A DNA stretch of 44,711 nt from Lachnospiraceae bacterium (lineage in GTDB: Bacteria > Bacillota > Clostridia > Lachnospirales > Lachnospiraceae). Within the stretch, counting starts at the first letter, position 1. The number at the start of each line of letters is the position of its first letter. The notes beneath the pieces were generated by a model. That model saw only the letters and a program-made list of their open reading frames with translations. It ran no database searches and was not told where the DNA came from. The stretch is taken from assembly GCA_024698345.1 (NCBI GenBank), contig JAILRH010000259.1:1-44711 (forward strand), written 5' to 3'. This document shows positions 33,801 through 41,749 of the stretch, one piece after another. A program made the position numbers and the translations under genes.

Positions 33801-34367
33801 ATGCCTAAGCAAAAAAATGACATGAGCAGAGTGCTGGCTGACAGTTTTTTGGAATTGGTGTTAACTAATCCTATTAACAAGATAACTATCAAGCAGATAA
33901 CTGATAATGCCGGTGTTATAAGAACGACATTTTATAATCATTTTCAGGATAAATATCAGCTGGTGGAATATATCATCAGTGAGGATTTGTTAAAACCTAT
34001 CCAGCCGCTAATACAGAATAAACTTTGGTCGGAAGCAATCCTGTTGGTACTTACAACAATTGAGAATAATAAAGTGATATTTGGTAAGATATCAAAGATT
34101 GAAGGACAGGATTCTTTTGAGGTTATGGCAGAGAGGCAGTTGAAAGATATCATTTTAAATGTAATGGAAACAAATGGAAACTGGAGCAGCCCTTCTGAGT
34201 ACGTTTGGATAACTCCTGAGCGTATTGCAAAGTATTACTCAAAGATGGTTATATATATTGTTAAAGAGTGGATAGAGGGCGGATTTGAAGTGTCTCCACA
34301 AGACATTGTACATATTCACGAGTATTTTATGACAAAGAATATCAATGACTTTCTATTTAACGAATAA
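33801..34367 (+). CDS. TetR/AcrR-family transcriptional regulator
   Basis: A 188-residue TetR-type repressor. Helix-turn-helix region: ADSFLELVLTNPINKITIKQITDNAGVIRTTFYNHFQDKYQLVEYI (residues about 10-55 in two parts), with the family-typical TTFYNHF. The C-terminal domain is all helical and ligand-binding, most like the DhaS-type group of TetR regulators. It lies 210 bp upstream of an RND/MMPL transporter on the same strand and is the natural candidate to control it, although a terminator at 34450-34482 separates them. A GGAG site precedes the start. Confidence 0.92.
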   Translation: MPKQKNDMSRVLADSFLELVLTNPINKITIKQITDNAGVIRTTFYNHFQDKYQLVEYIISEDLLKPIQPLIQNKLWSEAILLVLTTIENNKVIFGKISKIEGQDSFEVMAERQLKDIILNVMETNGNWSSPSEYVWITPERIAKYYSKMVIYIVKEWIEGGFEVSPQDIVHIHEYFMTKNINDFLFNE

Positions 34368-34372
34368 CTTAA

Positions 34373-34421
34373 AAGTAGATGTCCCCCGCCCTTAAACAAA
34401 GTGAAGTTGGGGATAAAAATT
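34373..34421 (+). repeat. Dispersed hairpin repeat of about 49 bp, copy 1
   Basis: AAGTAGATG, then a C-run, TAAACAAAGTGAAG and GGGG. It follows the TetR gene by 6 bp. A second copy follows the RND gene at 36675-36725. The C-run and G-run form the stem, with TAAACAAAGTGAAG as loop. Confidence 0.85.
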
Positions 34422-34449
34422 ATTACTATATATTATAAATGTTTATCTA

Positions 34450-34482
34450 AAAAAGACATATCGCATGATATGTCTTTTTTTT
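34450..34482 (+). terminator. Terminator of the TetR gene
   Basis: AAAAGACATATC-gcat-GATATGTCTTTT is a perfect stem with an A-run before it and eight T residues after. It may be bidirectional. Confidence 0.9.
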
Positions 34483-34576
34483 ATGACGCATTTGAATCAT
34501 TGATTATGTTGTTTGAATCAATTTTTTAATATCATAACATTGAAGAAAAACAATAAGAATAGCGAGGTGTTGGTGT

Positions 34577-36655
34577 ATGAATGGTTTGGGAAAGATTGTA
34601 GTTAAGATGAGATATATCATTTTAATTGTGTCAGTTTTACTTTTGATTCCATCAGCTATAGGATTCCTGAATACAAGAATTAATTATGATATTCTCTCAT
34701 ATTTACCGAAGGATATTGAAACAATGAAGGGTCAGGATATTCTTCTTGATGAGTTTGGAACCGGCGGCTTTTCAATGTGCGTTGTGGAGGGGATGGATAA
34801 TAAAGATGTTTCCTCAATGAAAAAAGAGATGGAAAAGGTTGACCATGTTAAGAAGATTATCTGGTATGATTCAATCGCTGATTTGTCAATTCCTATGGAT
34901 ATGTTGCCTGATAAGGTGCACGACTTTTTCATTAATAAGGATAAAGATTCAACATTGATGGTTGCACTTTATGACACGTCATTATCTGCAGATGAGACTA
35001 TGAATGCAGTTAAGGAACTTAGAAAGGTAGCAAATAAGAACTGTTACATCAGTGGAATGTCAGCAATTGTTACTGACATTAAAGACCTGGTAGAAAAGGA
35101 AATACCTGTATATGTAATAGTTGCGGTTATTCTTTCCACAATAGTGTTACAACTTACTATGGATTCTGCAGCAGTTCCTATTTTTTTCTTACTTAGTATA
35201 GGAATGGCTATTATATATAATCTTGGAACGAATTTTATAAAGGGTGAGATATCGTATCTGACACAGGCGCTGACAGCAGTGTTACAGCTAGGTGTTACCA
35301 TGGATTATTCCATATTTTTGTGGCATAGCTACGAGGAAGAAATAGATCTGCATCCGGAGGGTGACAAAAAAGAGGCAATGGCAACTGCCATAAATAAGAC
35401 TATAGTTTCGGTTTTCGGAAGTTCAATTACTACAGTGGCAGGTTTTATTGCACTTTGCTTTATGAGCTTTACTCTCGGACTTGATCTTGGTAGCGTAATG
35501 GCAAAAGGCGTGGTACTTGGCGTAATAGGATGCGTAACTATACTTCCGTCCATGATACTGGTCTTTGATAAGATAGTTCAAAAGACAAGACACAGAGCTA
35601 TTATTCCTGATTTGGGATTTATCGGCAAATTTATAGCTAATCACGCAATTGCCTTTGTTGTTTTATTTGTTGTAATACTTGTTCCTGCACTTTGGGGTTA
35701 CACCCATTACGATGTGTATTACGATTTGGTTGGTTCACTTCCAAAGTCACTTGACAGTATTATCGCAAATAAGGAACTTGAAGAAAACTTTAATACAAAT
35801 GCAGTTCATATAGTCATAGCCGACAGCAGCCTGTCACAGAAACAGTCGGCTGATATGGAAGAAGAAATAAAAAATGTACCGGGTGTAAAGGCGGTTCTTG
35901 GTGCTGATACCATCGTGAGTCCGGTCGTTCCTAAAGATATTCTTCCGGAAGATTTACTTGAAAAGGTGGAGAATGATGATGTTGAGATGATAATGATTTC
36001 GTCTGAATATCAGGTTGCATCTGATGAGGTGAATAAACAATGTACGACAATCAATAAAATAATCAAGAAATATGATGATTCAGCAATGTTGATTGGCGAG
36101 GCACCATGTACAAAAGATTTGATTGATATAACGGCAAAGGATTTTAAGGTAGTAAGTATTGTATCTATTGCGTTGGTATTCTTAATAATCTTAGTAGTGT
36201 TCAAATCGATTTCGCTTCCTGTAATTCTTGTATCCGTTATCGAGTTTGCAATTTTTATCAACATGGGATTGGCATATTATACTGATACAACGCTTCCGTT
36301 TATCGCCTCAATTGTTATTGGAACTATTCAGTTGGGCGCAACAGTAGATTATGCAATATTAATGACGAATAAATATAAGATTGCAAGAACATCAGGAGCC
36401 GGAAAGAAAGAAGCAATTCAGACTGCATTACAGGGGTCAATCCAGTCTGTAATTGTAAGTGCATTAAGTTTCTTTGCAGCAACATTTGGAGTTGGAATAT
36501 ATTCAAATGTGGACATGATCAGTTCCCTTTGCGGTTTGATGTCGAGAGGGGCAATTGTAAGTATGATTGTTGTAATTTTTATTCTCCCTGCAATGTTAAA
36601 TGTTTTTGATAAAGTGATTATCAAAACAAGTATGGGATTTGAAAATGTAAAATAG
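34577..36655 (+). CDS. RND-superfamily (MMPL-type) transporter
   Basis: A 692-residue polytopic membrane protein with the duplicated RND/MMPL layout. TM1 is at about 12-30, an extracytoplasmic loop spans about 31-170 (INYDILSYLPKDIETMKGQDILL), then a group of five helices (about 172-330). TM7 is at about 358-378, followed by a second loop (about 380-525) and a final group of five helices. Sterol-sensing-like segments include TMDYSIFLWHSYEEE and TVDYAILMTNKYK, repeated once per half as expected. Likely cargo is lipid or drug, powered by proton motive force. The start has AGCGAGGTG. TetR upstream probably represses it. Direct hairpin repeats flank the gene. Confidence 0.92.
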   Translation: MNGLGKIVVKMRYIILIVSVLLLIPSAIGFLNTRINYDILSYLPKDIETMKGQDILLDEFGTGGFSMCVVEGMDNKDVSSMKKEMEKVDHVKKIIWYDSIADLSIPMDMLPDKVHDFFINKDKDSTLMVALYDTSLSADETMNAVKELRKVANKNCYISGMSAIVTDIKDLVEKEIPVYVIVAVILSTIVLQLTMDSAAVPIFFLLSIGMAIIYNLGTNFIKGEISYLTQALTAVLQLGVTMDYSIFLWHSYEEEIDLHPEGDKKEAMATAINKTIVSVFGSSITTVAGFIALCFMSFTLGLDLGSVMAKGVVLGVIGCVTILPSMILVFDKIVQKTRHRAIIPDLGFIGKFIANHAIAFVVLFVVILVPALWGYTHYDVYYDLVGSLPKSLDSIIANKELEENFNTNAVHIVIADSSLSQKQSADMEEEIKNVPGVKAVLGADTIVSPVVPKDILPEDLLEKVENDDVEMIMISSEYQVASDEVNKQCTTINKIIKKYDDSAMLIGEAPCTKDLIDITAKDFKVVSIVSIALVFLIILVVFKSISLPVILVSVIEFAIFINMGLAYYTDTTLPFIASIVIGTIQLGATVDYAILMTNKYKIARTSGAGKKEAIQTALQGSIQSVIVSALSFFAATFGVGIYSNVDMISSLCGLMSRGAIVSMIVVIFILPAMLNVFDKVIIKTSMGFENVK

Positions 36656-36674
36656 AACGGCAAATATAACTAAG

Positions 36675-36725
36675 AAGTAGATGGCCCCCCCTCTAAACAA
36701 AGTGAAGGCGGGGGTAAGAAAATTT
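36675..36725 (+). repeat. Dispersed hairpin repeat of about 49 bp, copy 2
   Basis: Same arrangement as 34373-34421: AAGTAGATG, CCCCCC, TAAACAAAGTGAAG, GGCGGGGG, then TAAGAAAATTT. Here it lies 20 bp after the RND stop codon. Confidence 0.85.
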
Positions 36726-36775
36726 ACTGAGTAGGGGTCCAATCTCCTTCTCAGTTATAAGCCTCCGGCGGATTG

Positions 36776-36875
36776 CAGAAATGCGCAGATGAAAATGTCA
36801 GCATGAGATAACTTACAGAGTAAATTATCTCATGACTGACGCGCATTTCGCAGCAAGAACGCTGAGGCGTTCTTG
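36776..36875. repeat. Palindromic element with nested arms, plus a second hairpin
   Basis: GAAATGCGC (36778-36786) pairs with GCGCATTTC (36841-36849). Within it GTCAG and CATGAGATAA (36797-36811) pair with TTATCTCATG and CTGAC (36825-36840), with a one-base bulge and a TTAC/GTAA tip. A separate perfect 9-bp hairpin with CAAGAACGC follows (36854-36875). GATAACTTAC and TTATCTCATG are shared with the element at 10149. It lies between converging RND and DUF378 genes. Confidence 0.88.
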
Positions 36876-36948
36876 AAAATAATGTACATATTTGAAAGAG
36901 AGTACCGAATAATCATCGATTGGTACTCTCTTTTAAATATTATGCAAA

Positions 36949-37161
36949 TTAATCTCTGTTCATGGACGCAATTCTTCCAAAAATGCTGAGAGAATACAGC
37001 CCGCATATTCCGACTACGGCATATATTATTCTCGACAACCAACTGAAATTGCCGAATAGAAATGCTACCAGATCGAATTCTAAAAATCCGATAAGTCCCC
37101 AGTTGATTGCGCCAATAATAACAACGGCTAATGCAGTATAGTCTAATCCTTTTGAATTCAT
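36949..37161 (-). CDS. DUF378 family small membrane protein
   Basis: A 70-residue protein with two hydrophobic helices (about 10-30 and 42-60) and the DUF378 hallmark ALAVVIIGAINWGLIGF, then FDLVAFLFGNFSWLSRIIYAVVGICGLY. The function is unknown. The start at 37161 follows ACAGGAGGTTATT; a longer frame would start at 37224 but lacks a ribosome site. It is transcribed towards the RND gene. Confidence 0.92.
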   Translation of the reverse strand: MNSKGLDYTALAVVIIGAINWGLIGFLEFDLVAFLFGNFSWLSRIIYAVVGICGLYSLSIFGRIASMNRD

Positions 37162-37323
37162 AATAACCTCCTGTAATAATCTGACTTTTATTAATTTTGA
37201 CATTGTCAGAAGTATTATTATCATTACCTAAAATCAGAAAATTATTACAGAATTGATTTGGTTAAAATGTGCAAATTAAAATCAGCTGTAACAACAATTA
37301 TTAGAACAATACAAAAGATATTA

Positions 37324-37352
37324 TTGACTCTGAAATGATTTTGTTAGATAAT
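37324..37352 (+). promoter_or_regulatory. Sigma-A promoter of the HlyD-yggS-sepF-ylmH cluster
   Basis: TTGACT (37324-37329) and GATAAT (37347-37352) are separated by 17 bp, giving a start site about 20 bp before the start codon at 37380. It is the only good promoter I see before the cluster. Confidence 0.65.
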
Positions 37353-37379
37353 TAAAGATGGTTTTTAAGGAGAAAAAAT

Positions 37380-38933
37380 ATGGCAAAAAATAAAAGAGTT
37401 GTTAGATACAAAGCACCAATAAATATAAACGTTGGAATCGTTGTATTCGGAATAATCTTTTTATATGTAGCTGTTTATGTAATCAGATATTATTCTCAGG
37501 AGAGAGTTACTTATTATGAAGTAGTCAAAGGAACTGTTGCAGATGATTCCAGTCATTCATATACTGCGATAGCTCTAAGAAATGAGAAAGTAAGTTTTAC
37601 AGAAGAATCAGGATACATTAATTTTTATGCAAGAGAAGGATCTCGAGTTGCAAAGAATACAACATTATACAGTTTGGATAAGAGCGGAAAGATAAATGAA
37701 TTGTTGGCAAAGATGAGCGATGAGGATAAAAAATTATCAGATTCCAATATTGCCACAATAAAGAAACAGTTATCAGGTTTTGTAAATAATTACAGTGAGA
37801 TGGAATTTCATGAAGTGTACAACTTCAAAAGTTCAATTCAGGGAAATATCATAGAACTTCTCAACAATAATGCTATTGAAAATATTTATAAGTCTCTGGG
37901 AGATTCAAGTGAAGGACAGTTTACAATAAATAAGGCTGAAAATACAGGAATTGTTGAGTATTTTGTAGATAATTATGAGGATCTTAAAGCTGAAGATTTG
38001 AAAAAATCAGACTTTGACAAAGAAAACAGGCATGTTGCCAAGATCAACACAGGAGAACTTGTTGAAAAAGGAGCTCCTATTTATAAGACGGTCACTCAGG
38101 AACAGTGGAAACTTGCAATCCCTCTGTCCGATGAGGATGTGGAAAAGTATGCTGATAAGACAGCAATTAAGATTAGATTTAAGAAAGACAAAACAAAGGT
38201 TGTAACAAATTTTGAAATTGTCAAGGGAGCAGACAAAAAGAAGTACGGAATATTTACTTTCCAAAAATATATGATTAAGTATGCTGCGGACAGGTTCATT
38301 GATATTGAGATTATTGAGGATAATATAACAGGACTTAAGATTCCTAAGAAATCTCTTGTCAACAAAGATTTTTATGTTATTCCGATTGAGTACAAGACAT
38401 CAGGTGGTGCCGGAAAGAATAAGAAAGATGGTTTTATTGTCAGAAAATATGAAAAGACAAAGGCAAAAGATGTGTTCGTTGCATTTGAGATTCATAATGA
38501 GGATGACAAGTATTGTTACATAGACATGAATGATCTCAATGCAGGTGATGAGATTATAATGCCGTCAAAGAACAAGAAGGCTTTGAGCAAAGAAAAATCC
38601 GAAACGGACGATAAAAAAGAAAAAGAAAGCGAATCATCAGAGAGTGAAACTTCTGAGGGCGATTCTTCAGAGGGCGATTCTTCAGAGGGCGATTCTTCAG
38701 AAAATAATAACACTACAGCTTATTCTGATGTCTATATTGTGAGAGATACTCAGTCACTTACAGGAGTTTACAATATTAACAACGGATATACTCAGTTTGT
38801 TTTTGTTAACAAACTTACTGAATCGGGAGATTACTATATTGTTGAGTCTCACAATAAATATGGTGTTGTTGTGTATGATCATATCATTTTGAATGCAGAT
38901 ATGGTAAAAGAAAATCAGGTTATTTTCCAGTAA
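37380..38933 (+). CDS. HlyD-like membrane-fusion-type protein at the head of the ylm cluster
   Basis: This 517-residue protein has one N-terminal membrane helix (about residues 17-36, INVGIVVFGIIFLYVAVYVI) and a long extracytoplasmic part. Its first section (GYINFYAREGSRVAKNTTLYSLD) resembles a lipoyl/HlyD biotinyl-like barrel, followed by a coiled-coil-like helix. The section TGELVEKGAPIYKTVTQEQWKLAIPL returns to the same fold. A Ser/Glu/Lys linker (about 400-445) with EGDSS three times, from a 15-bp DNA repeat at 38655-38699, precedes the final domain. HlyD-like proteins at this site are common in Clostridia next to yggS/sepF, probably connected with the envelope or division, not with an exporter, since no ABC or TolC partner is adjacent. 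Confidence 0.8.
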   Translation: MAKNKRVVRYKAPININVGIVVFGIIFLYVAVYVIRYYSQERVTYYEVVKGTVADDSSHSYTAIALRNEKVSFTEESGYINFYAREGSRVAKNTTLYSLDKSGKINELLAKMSDEDKKLSDSNIATIKKQLSGFVNNYSEMEFHEVYNFKSSIQGNIIELLNNNAIENIYKSLGDSSEGQFTINKAENTGIVEYFVDNYEDLKAEDLKKSDFDKENRHVAKINTGELVEKGAPIYKTVTQEQWKLAIPLSDEDVEKYADKTAIKIRFKKDKTKVVTNFEIVKGADKKKYGIFTFQKYMIKYAADRFIDIEIIEDNITGLKIPKKSLVNKDFYVIPIEYKTSGGAGKNKKDGFIVRKYEKTKAKDVFVAFEIHNEDDKYCYIDMNDLNAGDEIIMPSKNKKALSKEKSETDDKKEKESESSESETSEGDSSEGDSSEGDSSENNNTTAYSDVYIVRDTQSLTGVYNINNGYTQFVFVNKLTESGDYYIVESHNKYGVVVYDHIILNADMVKENQVIFQ

Positions 38934-38948
38934 AGGAGTTTTGAAGCA

Positions 38949-39647
38949 GTGATAACTGAAAATATAAATGACGTAGAAAAAAAGATTGAAGAAGCATGTA
39001 AGAGAGCAGGAAGAAACAGGGAAGACGTGACTCTTATTGCTGTCAGCAAGACAAAACCGGTATCTTATATTGAAGAGGCATATAATACCGGTATCAGAGA
39101 TTATGGTGAAAATAAGGTTCAGGAGATTTGTGATAAATATGATGTGCTGCCAAATGATATTAAGTGGCATATGATTGGACATCTCCAGAGAAACAAGGTC
39201 AAATACATAGTTGATAAGGTATGTATGATTCATTCGGTTGATTCATTCAGATTAGCTGAACAGATTAATCAGGAATGCATAAAGAAGAACTGTGATATGG
39301 ATATTTTAGTCCAGGTAAATATCGGTCACGAAGATACAAAGTTCGGTCTTAACGAGGATGAAGTTGAATCATTGATTATGGAGATTTCAAAATTGGAGCG
39401 TGTTCATATCAAAGGTTTGATGACCATTGCCCCTTATGTTTCAAATCCCGAGGAAAACAGAGAACTTTTTAAGGGAATGCATAAATTATATGTTGACATA
39501 ACACAGAAAAACATTGATAATGTTAGTATGAGTGTGCTTTCTATGGGTATGACTAATGATTACGAGGTAGCCATTGAGGAGGGTGCGACACATGTTCGTG
39601 TTGGTACCGGTATTTTTGGAGAGAGAGATTATAGTAAGAATGCCTAG
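38949..39647 (+). CDS. yggS: YggS-type pyridoxal-phosphate-binding protein (PLP homeostasis)
   Basis: A 232-residue YggS/PROSC family protein, equivalent to YlmE of Bacillus. PLP lysine is in LIAVSKTKP (Lys about 36). Family blocks are YGENKVQE, WHMIGHLQRNK, HSVDS, GLMTIAP and SMGMTNDYEVAIEEGATHVRVGTGIFG. The protein is a single barrel without the second alanine-racemase domain and manages free PLP. The start is GTG at 38949, with AAAGGAG about 10 nt upstream, 15 bp after the HlyD-like gene. It is followed by sepF. Confidence 0.95.
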   Translation: MITENINDVEKKIEEACKRAGRNREDVTLIAVSKTKPVSYIEEAYNTGIRDYGENKVQEICDKYDVLPNDIKWHMIGHLQRNKVKYIVDKVCMIHSVDSFRLAEQINQECIKKNCDMDILVQVNIGHEDTKFGLNEDEVESLIMEISKLERVHIKGLMTIAPYVSNPEENRELFKGMHKLYVDITQKNIDNVSMSVLSMGMTNDYEVAIEEGATHVRVGTGIFGERDYSKNA

Positions 39648-39691
39648 CATACATTAATGAAAAAACGGATAGATGATGGGAGAAAAATAAA

Positions 39692-40270
39692 ATGGCAAGT
39701 TTTGGCGATACAATAAAAGGAATTTTGAATTTGGGAGCCGGTTACGAAGATGATTATGATTACGAAGATGATTATGATTTTGATGATTACGATGAACCAC
39801 AACCAAAGAAGAGTAGAAGTGTAGAGAAAAAAGTTGCTGAACCGGTTGAAGAAGAGCCGGAATTTGAAGATGATTTTGAGGAAGAACCTGCTAAGCCTAC
39901 AAGAGGTTTTGGAAGAAGAACTTCGCGTTCGTCTAAAGTTGTAGCTATGGAGAATCCAAGAAGCAGAAATATCAAAGCAGAGATTATGACGATTAAGCCT
40001 TTCTCATTGGAGGATTCAAAAGATATTATTGATGCGCTCTTAGAGGAAAAGGCAGTGGTTCTTAATTTTGAAGGAACAAATACTGAACTTGCACAGAGAA
40101 TTATTGATAATGTCTCAGGTGCATGTCTTTCTATAAAGGCTAATCTCAAAAGAATATCTTCATATATTTATATTGTTACACCTGTTACTATTGAATTATC
40201 AGGTGATTACAATGATAACCAACCAACTAACAATTCGTATGATTTTAGAGGAAACAGATATCAGTTTTAA
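39692..40270 (+). CDS. sepF: Cell division protein SepF
   Basis: A 192-residue SepF. The N-terminal membrane-targeting helix is MASFGDTIKGILNLG, followed by an acidic, Asp/Tyr-rich linker (about 18-60). The SepF core (about 95-180) has IKPFSLEDSKDIIDALLEEKAVVLNFEGT, then AQRIIDNVSGACLSI and the terminal strand IYIVTP. SepF tethers and bundles FtsZ at the membrane. A GGGAG site precedes the start. It sits in the usual ylmE-ylmF-ylmH order. Confidence 0.97.
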   Translation: MASFGDTIKGILNLGAGYEDDYDYEDDYDFDDYDEPQPKKSRSVEKKVAEPVEEEPEFEDDFEEEPAKPTRGFGRRTSRSSKVVAMENPRSRNIKAEIMTIKPFSLEDSKDIIDALLEEKAVVLNFEGTNTELAQRIIDNVSGACLSIKANLKRISSYIYIVTPVTIELSGDYNDNQPTNNSYDFRGNRYQF

Positions 40271-40275
40271 TAGTT

Positions 40276-41031
40276 ATGAATAAAGAAGAAAAGTTTTTGG
40301 AAAGTCGTATTACAGAATTAGCACAGAGATGTTACCAAAAGAATATTTATACATATACTGATTTCTTAAATTTAAATGAACAAAACATTTTTAATACATT
40401 TAGTAATAAACTACCTCCTGTCAAATTTGAGTTGACAGGAGGAAGTGTTTATTCAGAGAGAAAAATTGTCGTTTTCAAACCTGATTATGCAGGATATGAA
40501 GAGCCACTTCCGATAAATATTATAAAGGTTGCACCAATTAATTCTAAGTTTTCAGACAAATTGTCTCACAGGGATTATTTAGGTGCTATTTTAAATTTAG
40601 GAATAGACAGGAGTAAGATAGGTGACATTACTGTAAAGGATGACAGTGCTTATGTTTTTGCTGTTGACAATATAGCTTCTTACATTATTGAGAATCTTAA
40701 CAGAATAAAGCATACATCTATAATGTGCAGTGTACTTCCTTTAGAGGACATTGAGGCAGAACCTGAACTAAAAGAAATAAAGGGAACTGTGCAATCAGTG
40801 AGATTGGATTCGATTATTTCTCTTGCTTTTGGAACTTCAAGAAGTAGTATTGTAAGTAATATTTCTGAGGGAAAAGTGTTTGTAAACGGCAAATTAATCA
40901 CGTCAAACGGATACAATCTCAAGGAGGGGGATATCGTCTCTGTGAGAGGTATGGGAAGATGCAGATATGATTCTAATCTTGGAATGACAAAAAAAGGAAG
41001 AAATCTTGTTAAGATATATAAATATATATAA
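40276..41031 (+). CDS. ylmH: YlmH-type S4-domain RNA-binding protein
   Basis: A 251-residue YlmH. A central domain begins KFELTGGSVYSERKIVVFKP and includes HRDYLGAILNLGIDRSKIGDI, the family's most conserved section. The C-terminal S4 domain (about 180-240) has VRLDSIISLAFGTSRS and GKVFVNGKL. S4 binds structured RNA; YlmH has been linked to ribosome-nascent chain rescue in Bacillus. It starts 5 bp after sepF with a weak ribosome-binding site, so translation is probably coupled. Confidence 0.95.
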   Translation: MNKEEKFLESRITELAQRCYQKNIYTYTDFLNLNEQNIFNTFSNKLPPVKFELTGGSVYSERKIVVFKPDYAGYEEPLPINIIKVAPINSKFSDKLSHRDYLGAILNLGIDRSKIGDITVKDDSAYVFAVDNIASYIIENLNRIKHTSIMCSVLPLEDIEAEPELKEIKGTVQSVRLDSIISLAFGTSRSSIVSNISEGKVFVNGKLITSNGYNLKEGDIVSVRGMGRCRYDSNLGMTKKGRNLVKIYKYI

Positions 41032-41068
41032 TGAAATAATGACAAATAATTTTAAAGGCGGAATAATA

Positions 41069-41629
41069 ATGAAATCTACAGTCAAAAATATATTAATGAT
41101 AATAACGGGATTCGTGTTAGTTTTATTTGATCAAATAACAAAATTAATAGCAACTCGTAAGCTTCAGGGAAAGGATCCCTTCGTGTTATTGAAGGATGTC
41201 TTTGAATTCCATTATCTTGAAGGTGGAAATAAAGGTGCTGCATGGGGAATGTTATCGGGTCAGATTGTATTCTTTGTAATAATAAGTGTTGCAATAAGCG
41301 TTGCGATTGTGCTGTTGATAATAAGAGTGAATACACTCATTGCAAAGAATGAAATAAATGGCCGTGTATTTACCTTATTTGAAATTGCGTTGGTACTTTT
41401 GATTTCAGGTGCAGTTGGAAACATGACAGACAGAATAGTTCATGGCTTTGTAATTGATTTTTTGTATTTCAAATTAATTAATTTCCCAATTTTTAACGTT
41501 GCGGACTGTTACGTTACAGTATCATGTGTATTTTTGATTATATTGTGCGCTTTTGTGATAAAAGATGAAGACTTTTCGAAGATATTTAATTTGAAAGATA
41601 AAAAAAACAGTGACGCAACAAAGAATTAA
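41069..41629 (+). CDS. lspA: Lipoprotein signal peptidase (signal peptidase II)
   Basis: An aspartic membrane protease of 187 residues that removes lipoprotein signal peptides after diacylglyceryl transfer, as needed by the GH3 lipoprotein here. It has four hydrophobic helices. The catalytic Asp residues lie in GAVGNMTDRIVHGFVIDF and FNVADCYVTVS. An N-terminal region with GKDPFVLLKDVFEFHYLEGGNKGAAWG is typical. I start at ATG 41069 (AAAGGCGGA upstream); an in-frame ATG at 41006 overlaps ylmH. The last codons (ATKN-stop region) are part of a 37-bp tandem repeat that extends downstream. Confidence 0.95.
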   Translation: MKSTVKNILMIITGFVLVLFDQITKLIATRKLQGKDPFVLLKDVFEFHYLEGGNKGAAWGMLSGQIVFFVIISVAISVAIVLLIIRVNTLIAKNEINGRVFTLFEIALVLLISGAVGNMTDRIVHGFVIDFLYFKLINFPIFNVADCYVTVSCVFLIILCAFVIKDEDFSKIFNLKDKKNSDATKN

Positions 41630-41735
41630 AATGTAAAAAAAATTACGTGGCAAACAAAGAATTAAAATGTAACAAAAAATTAAGTGGCAAACAAAGTATT
41701 AAAACATAACAAATAATTAAGTCGCAAAAAAGAAT
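41615..41735 (+). repeat. 37-bp tandem repeat starting in the lspA 3' end
   Basis: Units begin GCAA(A)CAAAG at 41615, 41650, 41687 and, degenerate, 41724, with spacings of 35, 37 and 37 bp. Each unit contains ATTAAAATGTAAC and AATTAAGTGGC. The first unit encodes the last residues of LspA and its stop. The array fills the gap up to rluD. Confidence 0.9.
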
Positions 41736-41749
41736 TAAGAGGAATAATA

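Noticed and set aside
41615-41735. Possible CRISPR array
   Set aside because: These are contiguous 37-bp tandem units with no spacer sequence between them.
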